Assembly: GCA_038503035.1 (NCBI GenBank)
Contig: JAVSML010024722.1
Location: 499,332 to 563,331 of the forward strand
DNA: 64,000 nucleotides
Source of the DNA: Crocodylus rhombifer
Lineage: Eukaryota; Chordata; Crocodylia; Crocodylidae
Direction: 5' to 3'
Numbering within the stretch: the stretch's first letter is position 1; each line of letters opens with the position of its first letter. Shown here piece after piece: positions 1-11,598 of this stretch. The notes below the pieces were generated by a model. The model was not told the origin of the DNA. It worked only from the letters and a program-made list of their open reading frames with translations, and ran no database searches. Both the position numbers and the translations under genes were made by a program.

Positions 1-1321
1 TAACTTCTATCCCTAGCCCAGCAGTTACACATGGACAGTGGTTGACAGGCAAGGGGTGGAAGTAGTGGTCAGGAGACCCAGAGAGGGGCTTGGAGACATA
101 TAAGCCCAGGGGCTGAGGCAAGATGGGTAGTCTGTCTCTGCAAACTGCAAGGAGTGGAGTGGAGTGGAGTGGAGTGGAGGAGTGGGACCTGAGTGGCCTA
201 GGACTCCAGAGTGCAGGAAAGCTGCAGGGGAGACCCTGCACCACCAGGCAGCTGGGAAAAGTATTTTGGGCCTGGTGCTGTAGCTCATTGCCATGGTATG
301 GTGTTGACTCAGGGTTGGGAAAACCTTTTTGTTTGGAGGTGGATACTCACATTTTTCTTGTGTGTGGAAGTTGGACTGGAGGACTGAATTGTGCCTGGAG
401 AGGAGGAGGAGGCCACTGAGAAGGGTTCCAGGGACACTGCAGGTCCTAAACCCTTCAAAGGAAGAGAGTGCTGCTGTCAGCAGAAGGACTAGGATGTCAG
501 ACAGAAAATACCGGGGCCCAGGAGCCCAGAGCCTGAGAAGGGCAAGACCAGACAGATCCTGTGAAAGGCAAGACTGGGTCCAGGCCTTGCAAATCTAGGG
601 TTCTGGAACAGTGGACCTTGGGTGGAGGGGCCCAGCCAGAATAAAGTGGGCCAAGAACAGGGGGCCTGAACCCAGACAAGGACTTGAGAACCAACGTGAA
701 AACACCTGTCCTCGAGAGGCAGCCTTCCTTTCCACTTATAACATCAAAGTGTAGCAGACAAGACAGTAATATGGGACCCTGAGAGGCCAGAAGTAGTGAG
801 CAAGGTGGGGATCCAGGTGACCACTGGGGGGTGACTTTGCTGCCCCCATTCCAGACCATCTATAAAAGCCCCAAGTGATTAAACTATGGTTACTGGGATC
901 CTCATCCAGGTGGCACTTTCCCCTTTGCTTTCTTTCCCTAGCTTATGTTGACTGTCCCCACACCTGGAGACAGAGTAGTACAGCCTCTGGGACTGAAGGA
1001 ATCCTTGCTCCAAAGGCTCAGGGGTTCTGGAGACCCTGCATAACATCTATACTGGTGCAGTACAGTGGAGGTTGCTCAGGGGAGGGCCATGAAACAGGAC
1101 TGCACTTTGTATCCATGCATGCTGGGGGCCTGTGTGGTGTGGTACATCCACAGGGTGCATTAGTGGTTTGCATGGCATGATGCGGGCTGTGTGGTGTGGT
1201 GGGGGTTTCACATGGTACAGCATATGGCCCGCATAATATGTAGCCTACAGGTGTGCAGCCTCCTCCTTATGTTGCTGGGGGAGCCTGCAGCTCCCATCCA
1301 CTTAAAATTTGGACACCCTTG
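1..1321. repeat. GC/GT-rich repeat block with hAT-like ends
   Basis: Base composition is clearly richer in G and C than the AT-rich sequence that follows at about 1.36 kb. The right edge reads aaaatttggacacccttg, whose complement begins CAAGGGTGTCCAAA. That is close to the CAGAGCTGTCCAAA end of the well-bounded element at 17608-17995. The internal GTGTGGTGTGGT-rich stretch at 1128-1200 also resembles the inside of that element in reverse orientation. A second hAT-like start, cagggttgggaaaacc, lies near 309. The block is probably a composite of old non-autonomous DNA elements; the left edge is not defined. Confidence 0.35.
151..178. repeat. (GGAGT)n microsatellite
   Basis: About five and a half uninterrupted copies of the 5-base unit ggagt, ending in ggagg. 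Short open frames read through it, but the composition is simple-repeat. Confidence 0.9.
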
Positions 1322-3908
1322 ATACAGACTACAGCTGTACTCTTCTTCTCTACCTCAGGTTTTTTTTTTTTAATACTAATAAACATTTAGTACCATAAGA
1401 CATCATCTTATTATACCTCAAAACCAATTTTTGCCTCCCACTATTTGTTGCCATGTCCTTCTTGCACCCAGTACTAACAGTTAGCTAATCTTAATAGCCT
1501 TTGTCATTCTAGCACATTTTTAATCCTAAAACATATTGTAAATTCCACTAGGAAGGGATGTTGTTTCCTCATTTGTCTGTAAAGGGCCTTGTACACTTAT
1601 TGGGCTACATAAATAAATAAGCAATAATAAAGGAGCCATATCCTGTCTTCATAAGCCATAGATACAATTCCGTTAGAGCCTGGGAGAGCCATGCTTACCC
1701 AGAAGGTAAGTCTGGAATTCAGACTGTATTTGTTGTCTTTGTGCTGCTGGAATTAAGTTCCAGCACTCATTTTTACCAAGGAAAAATTTACAATGAATTT
1801 GCACCTTTTGTAGTATTCATCTACACACTCTGTAGGGCAGGCTTGCTTTGCCTTTTCTTTTCTCACAAATGTTTTCTGTTTCCAGCAAGGATAGTCTATG
1901 CACTGAGAAAAAAATAATGATACTGTGTGCATTTTGTTTTGGAGGGATTTATGTGCATCTGTCCTAGTGCAGTTTAAACCAAGTGTGCCAGGATTTGTCC
2001 CAGGAGAAATCCAAATATCTCTTCATAATGAATGCTAGAAGAATACAGAACAAGTGTTGCTTTTAACTTCTTTCTCTTCGATAGTTAGGTAGACCTTTGA
2101 GAAATGTCCTGTTTTACTTCCGTCTTAAAGAGATCTACAGTTCTATATGTTCTTTTATTTAATCTGACTGACTTTGCAACCTTCGATTCACGTAGACCTT
2201 CACTGTCCACAGCTACAATTTAAAATTTGCAAAAATGTAAATTTCTTTATTATGGTCCTTCTGATGTATAGTGACATTGTTTTCACTTGGAAACAACTTT
2301 CCATTTTCTTTCAATTCCCAAATATAAAAACAAAGCCATTTTAACTTGGGGATACCATGAGAACAGTGGTTTGGCAAGAAAAAAAAGGATATTTCTAAAT
2401 AAGATCCCAGCAAGAAAATTTCTGGCTGATGCTCCATTCTGGATCATATTATCTAAACTTGTGAAATTCTGGGCGGCTTGGAGTTTCCCCTCTGGTGACT
2501 CATATAGGCTTACTATAATAATATTAGAAATCATCAGAATTGACTTTGCTACTCTTTTCTCCATGCTACATACAATATGACACAAAATGTACAATAAGTG
2601 TCCATGACAATAATTATTCCAACATTTAGATGTAGTTTTAATACCATAATTGCTGTTTAAAATATAAAACCATGCAGCTGTGTTAATACAGCTTTCTGAA
2701 CATAATGATTATTTGCCCTACTAATCAAATCCTTGATCCTCCATCTAACCATTTTTAATGTGAACCACATTCAGTTCAGTCAGATTGTTTAGTATAGTTA
2801 GGTTTGACAATGTCATCCAAGAATATAACTAGGAATTAAGTTATAAGTAGTTCAAAATCCAGAAGAATGAGAAGTATCACAAGCATCAGCTGAATGGAGT
2901 TATTTCCATCATAATTGAAGTGGGTAAAATTCACCCTAGTAGAAGGGTGAAAAGAAAGAATATGAGCTACAGTGGAGAGAATGAATCTAAGCCATATGAC
3001 AGTCAGAGAACAAAATACAATCACTTTAGTGTTTCAGAGTACCATTAAGATGGAGAATTAGAAACATCCATTTGTTATTCTTTTTATAGCAAGGCTGAGT
3101 AACTTGGAATTTTAACCTATCCTTGCCAGCGATTGCTCAGTTTTGAACAAAAAGTTCTAAACTATGATGTGAGAAAGGAGCCAACCATCAATTGAATGCT
3201 AATCTTTATATTCTGTGATACATCACCCTAAGAATGCTACCATTAAAAAATGTGAATTCTATTTTTCATAAGTGATGGATTATTGTGCCAAGCTGTGTAT
3301 TTTCCAGTAAAGTGTCCTTTTATTTGTCCTGTGTGATTACTAATTTGTGGAAGTATGTGTGGGGTCATTGTAGTGCTGTGGGAAAATGGAGCGCTCTTCT
3401 ATTAAAATCAGTAGTGAAATCAGAAGCAAACTATGCTCTGGTTATCATAGGCATGTATTTAAACGTTGCTTTCCTTAATTGGCTATGTTGTATTTACTTA
3501 ATATGAACAATTTGGCAAGTTTTGCTCCCTTGACAACAGCAAAGTGTAAACCATTTTATAAATTTGGCTGTTAAAATCAGATTTGTAATATAAACCACAA
3601 TATTCCAAGATTTTTACTGTTGTTTAACAAGATCCTTCAACTCACTATTGTCTTATAATTGTCCACCTTTTAAAATTCTATTTTTATTTATAACTTCTGT
3701 AAAGCTGCTTGCTAAAATAAATTCCTGCTTAATCTATATCATCACATTCCTCTATAATTCTCTTCTCTGATTCTGTTAGTGAAAACTACTACATCATGGG
3801 AGAGATTTCAGTATTGAGTGGGGGGAAGGAGGGAAAGCGGGGGGCAGAGCATGCAATCGAAGTTCTTTAAGTTATCCGGTGTACTAGGAAACAATGGTTA
3901 AGTTATCA

Positions 3909-3930
3909 GATGGATGGATGGATGGATGGA
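3909..3930. repeat. (GATG)n microsatellite
   Basis: About five perfect copies of the tetramer gatg in intronic sequence. Confidence 0.9.
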
Positions 3931-4052
3931 TCATCCTTCTTAGATAAGCACAAGAAGTACTTTGTGTGTTTTTCCTTCTCCATGCAGAATGGTCGAACCT
4001 TTGTGGCAATGTTTTTTGTGAAGAATTGGGATCCATTTAAGGGATTTATTCT

Positions 4053-4363
4053 CAGTAGGGATGCCATGGCACCCTAGGGTTCCTTGAGATCCTTACTGGG
4101 GTGCTGCAGAAAGCCATGCAATGTTAGTACTGTTAGGTGTGCAAATTAAGTCAACAATTTCAAATAAGAATCCATACTGTTAAAAAAAATTCTGACCTGT
4201 TCTAGTCTTTATTTGCATTAGAAAAAATTGCTATACTGTTTTCCCTAGTCAAAAAATGAGTGAAAAGTAAGAGCTGACATTTTCCACGGGGTGTCTTGAC
4301 CCTAATGAGGTGTGCCTTGAGCCTAACAAGGCATACTTGAATCTAGAAAGTTGAGAAGTGCTG
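4053..4363. mobile_element. Non-autonomous hAT-type element (family A)
   Basis: The same sequence family recurs near 31959-33085, 46197-46330 and 58714-59020. Shared wording includes 'gccatgcaatgttagtactgttaggtgtgcaaa', 'gaatccat..tgttaaaa' and the end 'gttgagaagtgctg', whose complement is CAGCACTTCTCAAC. The end resembles the widespread hAT terminus CAGTGGTTCTCAAC. Eight-base flanking duplications are not preserved here, unlike the 58714 copy. It has no coding capacity. Family membership rests on comparison of copies inside the window; the superfamily is inferred from the terminus and the duplication of the sister copy. Confidence 0.65.
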
Positions 4364-5408
4364 ATATAAGGAAATACGGAAGAAAATGAGTGAGGTAGGA
4401 CACAGAAATTATATCCATATAATCCTGGAGACTTTACACAGAAAAGGCTATCAAAGCTTTGGCTGCATTCGCATTTTCACATAACCCTCGGAGGACCCTA
4501 GAGATATCTAGAGGCAGAGGGAAAAAGAAACTGGAAAAGCCCCATGAGAGACAATGGCCAGATGCCACTGTCTGATACTAGATACAAATACACTCCCTCC
4601 ATCTCCTGGGATGCACTAGGTTAGAGAATCTTTTAGAGTTTTCTGCACAGAATCTTTACCCACTTCTCTGAATGCAGGAGGGAAAGTGTTGGCATTGAAG
4701 ATGGGCTGAATGCCAAATGATGGAATGCCAATGACTCGAATATGACTCTCCCCACAAGTACTGCCAATTTAGGGGGATTTTGAGGGTCTCCTCTGGGCAT
4801 CTTAGCCCAGATGATTTGAGTCATCACAGTTTCATTCAGTATAATTTCTACAAGTGCTTTCTATGTTTTGCTCAAGGTTTCTCACTGGAGTAAATACCTA
4901 AATACAATAAAACAAAATGAAACAGCAAAAAGTGGGAAACTTTTTCTTCCATGCATTCATGTATCTTCTACACATTTCTTGGCATTTAGCCATGTTCTCT
5001 ACAACTGTATTAATATTAAAATTATGCTTAATTTCCCTTGGCCACAGGATTCACCAGTGTTGAGAGGCTGACCATCCCATACCTTCTCATAACAAGTAGA
5101 AGATAGCAAATAGCATATCGCATACATCTATTTGGAACTTTCAGTAGAATTATCATCCTTGCAAAACTTGTGGGATTCATGAGTAAACTGGTGGATGTCC
5201 AAATGCTTATGAACAATAAATAATACAAGGCTGTGAATAACAGCAGAATGAACTCATTATATTTATTCACAAAAATAAAAAGATAATCAAATACTTTGTG
5301 CTATCTTCCCGAGGGTGGGTTTTGCCAGTGTTTTCTAATGATGTTACTGCAAAGTAATGCTACTTTAAAAATGCAGCCTTACTGAAAGTTTCTTTTGTTT
5401 TCCCCCAG

Positions 5409-5531
5409 TTTTTAGACTGAACTACAGTACATCTGATACAACTGATAAAAACCGAGTGAAAAGCAGGTTAAAGAAATTTATCTCCCGAAGACCTTCATTG
5501 AAAACTTTGCAAGAAAAAGGACTTATCAAAG
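5409..5531 (+). CDS. ARHGAP15: ARHGAP15 internal exon (linker before RhoGAP domain)
   Basis: A 123-nt exon. The acceptor is tcccccag at 5401-5408 after a pyrimidine-rich tract; the donor is AAAG/gtgtgt. It begins with two bases of a split codon and ends with the first base of the next, giving about 40 full codons. The peptide contains KSRLKKFISRRPSLKTLQEK followed by GLIK. This basic segment precedes the RhoGAP domain in ARHGAP15 and its relatives ARHGAP12, 9 and 27; the wording fits ARHGAP15 best as I recall it. ARHGAP15 is a cytosolic, PH-domain-containing GTPase activator acting on Rac1. The open frame joins in phase to 18275-18373. A paralogue is the main alternative. Confidence 0.9.
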
Positions 5532-5867
5532 GTGTGTTTTGTTTTATATATTTTGGAGTAAAATCTGGAAATTAATAGCTACTTCATAAATTCTAAGTTA
5601 ATTGGAAATTTGGAATTTACAGGTATTTCTTGCAATATTTTTCTGCTGTTTATCAGAAGACTCATGCAGTCATGTAAGTTGAATAAGCCCACAGAGGTGG
5701 CAAGGCAAGAAAATCCTTCAGTCTAGTCTCCTTAGATGCAAAAAGCAATGTTTGAGAGTCCCTGATATTTAATATTTAATGTCTTAATATTTAAGATATT
5801 ATGGGCCAGATTAACAAATTGAGAACACACCAAAGAAATTAGTGTAAGAGAGATTTTTTGAAAATTT

Positions 5868-6712
5868 CATAGATTTCATAGACATTAGGGCTGGAAAAGA
5901 CCTTGGAAGATCGAGTCCAGCCCCTTGCCCCAGGGGCAGGAGGTCAGCTGGGGTCACAGCAAGATAGCATCCAACTGATTCTTAAAGGAGTCCAGAGTAA
6001 GTGCTTGCACCATCTCTGATGGTAGTCTGTTCCAGGACTTGGGGCTCGGACTGTAAAGAAGTTCTTCCTTATGTCCGGCCTGAAATGGTCTTGGAGAAGT
6101 TTGTGACCTTTTGACTTTGACTTTGTCATCCCATGGAGCGCTCTGGTGAACAGGCATTCCCCCAGATCCTGATGTACACTGCCCATTTTCTGAGCCTGTC
6201 AAGGTCAGCCTGGATCACTGTCCTGTCCTTGGGTGTGGACACTTTACGCCAAAGTTTGGTGTCATCAGCGAATTCCCCAGCCAGCGGACTGTAATGTAGC
6301 CAAGGCTGCAATTGGCCAGTTTTCTATAAGACAATTGTGGAATACCTCCCAGCAGCCCACTGCCTCCCTCACCAAAGAGCAGGCTGTGATCATGGAAGCC
6401 TTCATGATGACACCAGTGCCACAGTCTCTGGTTGACTACCTCAACCTGGCTCTCCCTCCTCAGCCCATGACCCACAACTGGGAGGAGCAAGGAAAAGACC
6501 ACCTGCACGCCCAACCCTCTAAGCCCCACTCCCAGAGCCCTGTAGTCTCTCATTACCTGGCTTGGATTGCTCCGAGCCATGTCATTCATGCCCACATGGA
6601 TAAGGAGCATAGGGTAGTGGTCAGAGGGCTGGATAATCTTTGGGATCCTCTCAGCTATGTCCTGGATGCAGGCTCCCTGAATGTAGCAGATCTCCCAGGC
6701 TAGGGGGTTGGG
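5868..6712 (-). mobile_element. CR1 LINE fragment with esterase-like ORF1 remains
   Basis: Read on the minus strand, the 3' end (5868-6190) is a typical CR1 tail with 'agggctggaaaagacctt' on the + strand. Upstream, 6190-6311 encodes FADDTKLWRKVSTPKD, the reverse transcriptase catalytic box. Beyond that, 6316-6703 encodes an ORF1-like segment with IQDIAERIPKIIQPSDHYP, then LLIHVGMNDMA and a late D-H pair. This matches the SGNH/GDSL-type esterase domain known in CR1 ORF1; the G-x-N-D block is visible. Nearly all of ORF2 is missing between the two parts, so this is an internally deleted or rearranged copy with no intact product. Confidence 0.8.
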
Positions 6713-6761
6713 GCAGCAGATTGCCCCCTCACTCCCCCCTCAGGTACTTAAAGGTTTTAAG

Positions 6762-7020
6762 AGCACAGTGGCCATGCCTACATGCGATGCTGACTGTGCA
6801 GTTGTTACTGCATAGTGATTTAGTACTTGCATACACAAGTACCAAATGACTGCACAGTAACAGGCATTACTGTGCAGTAGCATCCCTGAATGGCTTCTTG
6901 GTGGTGCTCATTACTAAGTAGCAGTAGCTTGTTACTACTGTACAGTCGTGTTACATCACACTTTGTGCTAATAGTAACGAGCTACAGCTCAGTCAGCGTC
7001 TTGTGTACTTGTGACCAGCT
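6762..7020. mobile_element. TIR element with TACA-rich ends
   Basis: The left end contains gccatgcctacatgcgatgc then tgactgtgcag. The complement of the right end contains gctggtcacaagtacacaag then acgctgactgagctgtag. These form an imperfect terminal inverted repeat of roughly 45-50 bases. The interior is rich in 'actgtgcagtaa' words in both orientations. It resembles other short palindromic elements in this window (36000, 50573, 57546). No coding capacity; superfamily not assigned. Confidence 0.5.
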
Positions 7021-9044
7021 TCCACTAAAATTCAATAAGAGTTGTATGCATAATTTCTTTTAGACACTTCTGAAAATCTACTCGTTCACATATGGTAACT
7101 GTTTGCAAACATAAACTAGACATATACATATTTTGGGGTGCAATTTCATGCATGTGCCTTTTAGACACTATCCCCAAACAACTGGAGTACCTCATTCTAA
7201 TGCAGAAAGGTGTTTGACACCACTTTAAAACACAGTTTGGGTTGATAGTGGGATTTGAGTTCATCATTTTAGTTTGTTATAGTAACAGAGTAAAAGCTTG
7301 TGCTTTAATTTATAGTCTTTTAGTTTAAAGATTTAAGGGTTTGTTTAGTTTAATAAGGTGTAGCTGATGAATCTCCTGCAGTGTTACATAGGGATCACAT
7401 GTGATCCCTGCTAATAAATCCAGATTCATTAACATAGCTCAGATCCATCCTCTAATGTATCTCTGTAGGAAAACCAGATGCATTCGTTTTCAGATACAGT
7501 TGCATTCCACTCTCGATTCATAAGCATAACCTAGTTCTAACCAGGATGTTCATGTATGGGAAACCCAGATGCATTATGCTCTGCCAAATGAAAGTCAGGA
7601 TCTGCACTCCATCACAGTTTTAATACAAAATTAATGTAACTGTGGAGAAAACATGTTCATTTTCTACCATGAAGTTTCATTAGGATTAGGTTTTGGCCAT
7701 GCAAATGAGGCAGGATTCATTAGTAGGGCTTAATTCCAATCTACAGTAAGTCTATGTGAAATGCTCATTTGATAAGGTTTCTTCATTGTCTTCAGTGGAG
7801 TTTATCCCTTAATCTGCTAAAATGTTATGAAAATGCAGTTGCAGTGCTTACAAATAGACCACTTTTAAATGTTAACATTTAGGCTCATATTAAATCACAA
7901 AATGCAACTGTACAGATTACAAATAAAGTGCTCACCAAATTTTATATTTTTAATGCACTTTATTTTCTAAAGGTGAATTAAATTATTTCCAAAAAAATCT
8001 CAAAACTATTTTTGGCTTGTTTCTTAGGGGAAACACGTTGACCAATTTTTACAAGAAAAAAAAAATTCCTCCAGGTTTGAGAATATGCAGACTAACTTTT
8101 ATCCCAGAAGAGAACAATTCTGACAGAATACAATTTCTGTCAGAATTGTAAATCCCTTAAATAGGGGCTTGTAATAAAAGTGTCTCTATATTCTTGCAGG
8201 ACATCATGGTACAAAACCATGACAAAAAACTCTTCTAAGTGCTAGTGAAGAATTGGTATAAATATCTATGAACTATGTGGTATTAATTACTCCAGTGCAG
8301 TGGCACTGTAGGTGCTGTGAAAACCTTCACTTTTCATCAAGTGCCATTCATACTTGCCAGGGGCACTATAAAGCTCTCAAATCTATATTGATTTTTTTTA
8401 CATTGTGTCACATTGGAACCAAAACTCCATTAAATTTAACACGTAAATTATAGGCAAGAGTAAATACATTTTAAGGTGGTAGGTTCATTTACACATAGCC
8501 CTTTGCTCTGTTACTCACTTGTGTGTGTTTACTCAGCCAGAAGATTCAACCCATTTCTCAATGGTAACTACATTTGTGAATTCAGGCTTCATAATTAAAT
8601 GGTACGTTGATTTGCTGGGTTTCTTTGCTCCATCAACGTAGTTACCAGAAAATCTGAATTTTACTTAATTGTTGTTTGCTAAAATTTTGCTTTAAAGTGT
8701 ATAGTAAGAGGCATAACAATTGGCAAAGAAGAAAGATTCATGGGGAAATGTGATTTGCACATGGACCTTAAATGCAAATTACATCAAATCCTGAAATTTT
8801 TCATCTTTCTTATTATCCCACTTACTTTTAGTGAGTAATTTAATTATCTTCATAATGCAGTCCAAAATATTTAAAATCCTGGTCACCTAATATCTGGACT
8901 ACTATGCTTCCATATTTAAATAGCAGTTACAACTGTAAATGAAACTCATCAGCTCTACAATTTTAATCTAAAATTTTAATTAAATTTTAATATAAAATAA
9001 ATTTTATATTTATTTCCAAAATATCATTTTGAAAAGAAAAAAGA

Positions 9045-9414
9045 TCTAATATAATAAAGGGCCTAGTCCTTAGTCTGTCTGTAACACTCTTGGAGTGCTC
9101 TGGTTACGGAAACAACCAGCGTGCTCCAGCAGCATTACAAACAGGAGGTGGCGGTAGCAGGGATGGAGCAGGGGGGCAAGGCTAGTGCCGCTGGCCTCAC
9201 CTTCTTCCCCCACCCCAGCCCTGCTCCTTGGAGGTGGCAGCGGTGTGGGGTGCTGGCAGAGTGGGGAAGAAGAGGATGGTGGGGTAAGCTTCTGCCCCCT
9301 CCCCCCCGTCCTGATCCTGGGTGGTGGCGGTGGCACAGGGGTTAGGGTTAGCAAGCTTCCCTCCTGTCCTTGTCCCTGCCTACCCCCTGTCATTCTTGAT
9401 GGGCAATTTGCTAG
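9045..9414 (+). mobile_element. Non-autonomous Helitron-like element
   Basis: A sharply bounded 370-bp GC-rich block in AT-rich intron. It starts TCTAATATAATAAAGGGC, which resembles the TC...TATATAATAAAAG 5' ends known for vertebrate Helitrons. It ends in CTAG after a short imperfect hairpin (ccc-tca / tga-ggg at about 9385-9403). It sits between an A (9044) and a T (9415), the expected A^T insertion site, with no target duplication and no terminal inverted repeat. It has no Rep/helicase sequence, so it would have needed a partner in trans. The two units of ttaggg near 9341 are incidental. Confidence 0.7.
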
Positions 9415-11566
9415 TTCTTTAATAATTTGTTATAGGTGATACTGATTTGTTTTATGATGTACACACAATGCATATTTGTTTTTAGTTTATATATAATGCA
9501 TATAAACACATACAATATACACATACATACTCATATATATGCATGAATTTATAAACATACATATGTATGTCTGTTGATCACAGAGATATGAGTTCATTTG
9601 TGTATATATGAGCTCAATAGTGTTAGATAGCTGTGATTAAGCAGCACACTCTAGGTCTACCACTTTATCAGTGTTGTTCTGAGAATAATTGTACTTAAAT
9701 TTATGTGTTGGGGCATGGGTCTTCAGTTACTTGGGACTTAAATATTCTCAGAATTTACAGATTCTGCATTAAAGTGCTAGAAAAATAATGTATAAATCTT
9801 CCCATTTAAAATGACTTTATGGTTCATAATTGAACTCTGATCTTTATGCTTGAGCTTTGTCATGATTTAATATTGTCCAAAATGAATTGTCAACCTTCAA
9901 CTTTATACTGGCCTTCTAGTGTCTTGGTTTTTGGACATTTATTGTCCACGTATAGTCCTACCACAGTAATTAAACAACATGGTAATTGGTATTTAAAAGC
10001 TATGATGAGTTGTTGTTAATAATCACAAAATTTCCTTTTTTGTAATAATAAAATAACCTGAACAACAACTGATCATAAATAAAGCTGGGAACTGAAATAA
10101 ACTCAATGAGCAAGATATCCCTTTAGTGTTTCTTTTTTTTAAGTCAAACACAAGCTTTAAAAGCAAAAAAGAGCTCAATATAATGTAACTGATAAATGTA
10201 GGAGAAAATGAAGGCAATAAAAATCATCAGAAATAAGAGAAACAGTTGCATTAAAATGACTGATTCTTCTTTAACATAATATTAATTATCATATGGATCT
10301 GCCTCCTTCCAACTGTTAGTAAGGCTTCTGGCCTGTAATCTGGTCTGAGCTACCAATCCAACAGTGCTATACCTAGCTATCAACAGGTATTTCATTTAGC
10401 TTTTACTATAGTCCGTGACAATGGACTCTTCCACCATTTTCTTTGAGGGAGGGAAATGATGTGTTTTCTAGCCTCTTCTTCCTTAGTGAGTTCCTAGAGT
10501 GGCTGCATTTAATTCAGTATTGTTATACTAGTGAAAAACCAAAAAGTCCAATTTAGAGAGCCAGTAATTTTGACAAAAGTGTGTTTGCCTCAGTGATTGC
10601 TTTTCCTGTTGAAAGAACCATGTGCAGATGTCTTTGCACCCTCCCATTCTAACTCCTATAGAAGATACTTTAGAGGTTAAAAGGAGTCATTGGCCAACCC
10701 TGCTAAAAGTGTTCATTGTTGAAAACTATGTTTTCATACTCAACATTATTTCACCTCATGGAAAAGGATATAGGAATTTAAGTCCTGATTCAGTGCCCAC
10801 AAGAGTCAGTGGTAATATTTCTACTGAATTCAGTGGCATTGATTCAAACCCTTACTTGTTTTGCTTTCCAGGACAAATAGGTGGACATAGAAGAGTATAT
10901 TCCCAGATGACCAAACAAGTGGTAAAGTGTTCTTTTATGTTAAGGACCACAGCAGCCAGGCATGTTGATCATAGACTTTTCATCATATCTCAGATTATAT
11001 TTTATATCCATTGTGAGACCACATGAGAAAATAAGAGAACTAGTATTCTGGCTGATTTCAAATTCAGTCATCCCCAGTAAAAAGTCATAATTTATCAAAA
11101 GATAGTAGTATCTAAAAAAGCCAGTAGTTTTCCTTTGCTAAGAATGGAAAACAACTCTGGCTACTCAGATACCACTTAGTAATAACTGCTGGCATTTTTT
11201 AAATTTTATTGATGACCACTGTAGACCACCAATCTACAGTAAATCTCCAAGTTAAGAGGACTAGGCAAGATTTCCAGCTGGCATAAATCAGTGCAACTCC
11301 ATTGACAATCATTCTGACTTAAGTGAGCTAAGAACCTGGTCCATTTATGGTAAAAGTCCTGCAGCATTATTTGTAGCCCTAAATAGTGGTAAGCATAAAC
11401 ATTTTAATTTTTATTAGTTTATTTTTGAATGACATCCCCCCATACACACACACACAAACACAGGGGGAATAGACAGAAAGTCCCTTTCTTGATCTTAAAA
11501 AAGGAACAAAACAAGCAACCAAACAGACAAAGCCCCTGTTAACTATAAACTTGACATTAAGATTCG

Positions 11567-11598
11567 TCTCTCTCTCTCTCTCTCTCTCTCGCTCTCTC
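11567..11598. repeat. (CT)n microsatellite
   Basis: About 15 copies of the dinucleotide tc/ct, interrupted once by gc. Confidence 0.9.

Larger units (their letters stand above)
1..5408 (+). other. ARHGAP15: ARHGAP15 intron, 3' part
   Basis: This is intron upstream of the exon at 5409. It holds a GC-rich repeat block (1-1321), two short microsatellites and a hAT-type element near 4.1-4.4 kb. From about 1.32 to 4.05 kb and from 4.36 to 5.41 kb the sequence is AT-rich, without a credible exon or a repeat I recognise. It ends in a good acceptor: a pyrimidine-rich tract directly before cccccag at 5402-5408. The intron assignment follows from the exon call and is not independently shown. Confidence 0.75.

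Noticed and set aside
855..870. tataaaagcccc, TATA-box-like, in the GC-rich block.
   Set aside because: No downstream transcript, open frame or paired LTR structure supports a promoter.
9336..9352. ttagggttag, telomere-like.
   Set aside because: Fewer than three units inside a Helitron-like element; not an interstitial telomeric array.
10872..10921. Exon-like segment between the two ARHGAP15 exons (acceptor tttgctttccag, donor gtaaag).
   Set aside because: It is 50 nt long, so its inclusion would shift the frame, and the known protein runs KGLIK-DQIFG without an insert. At best a cryptic exon; transcript data would decide.
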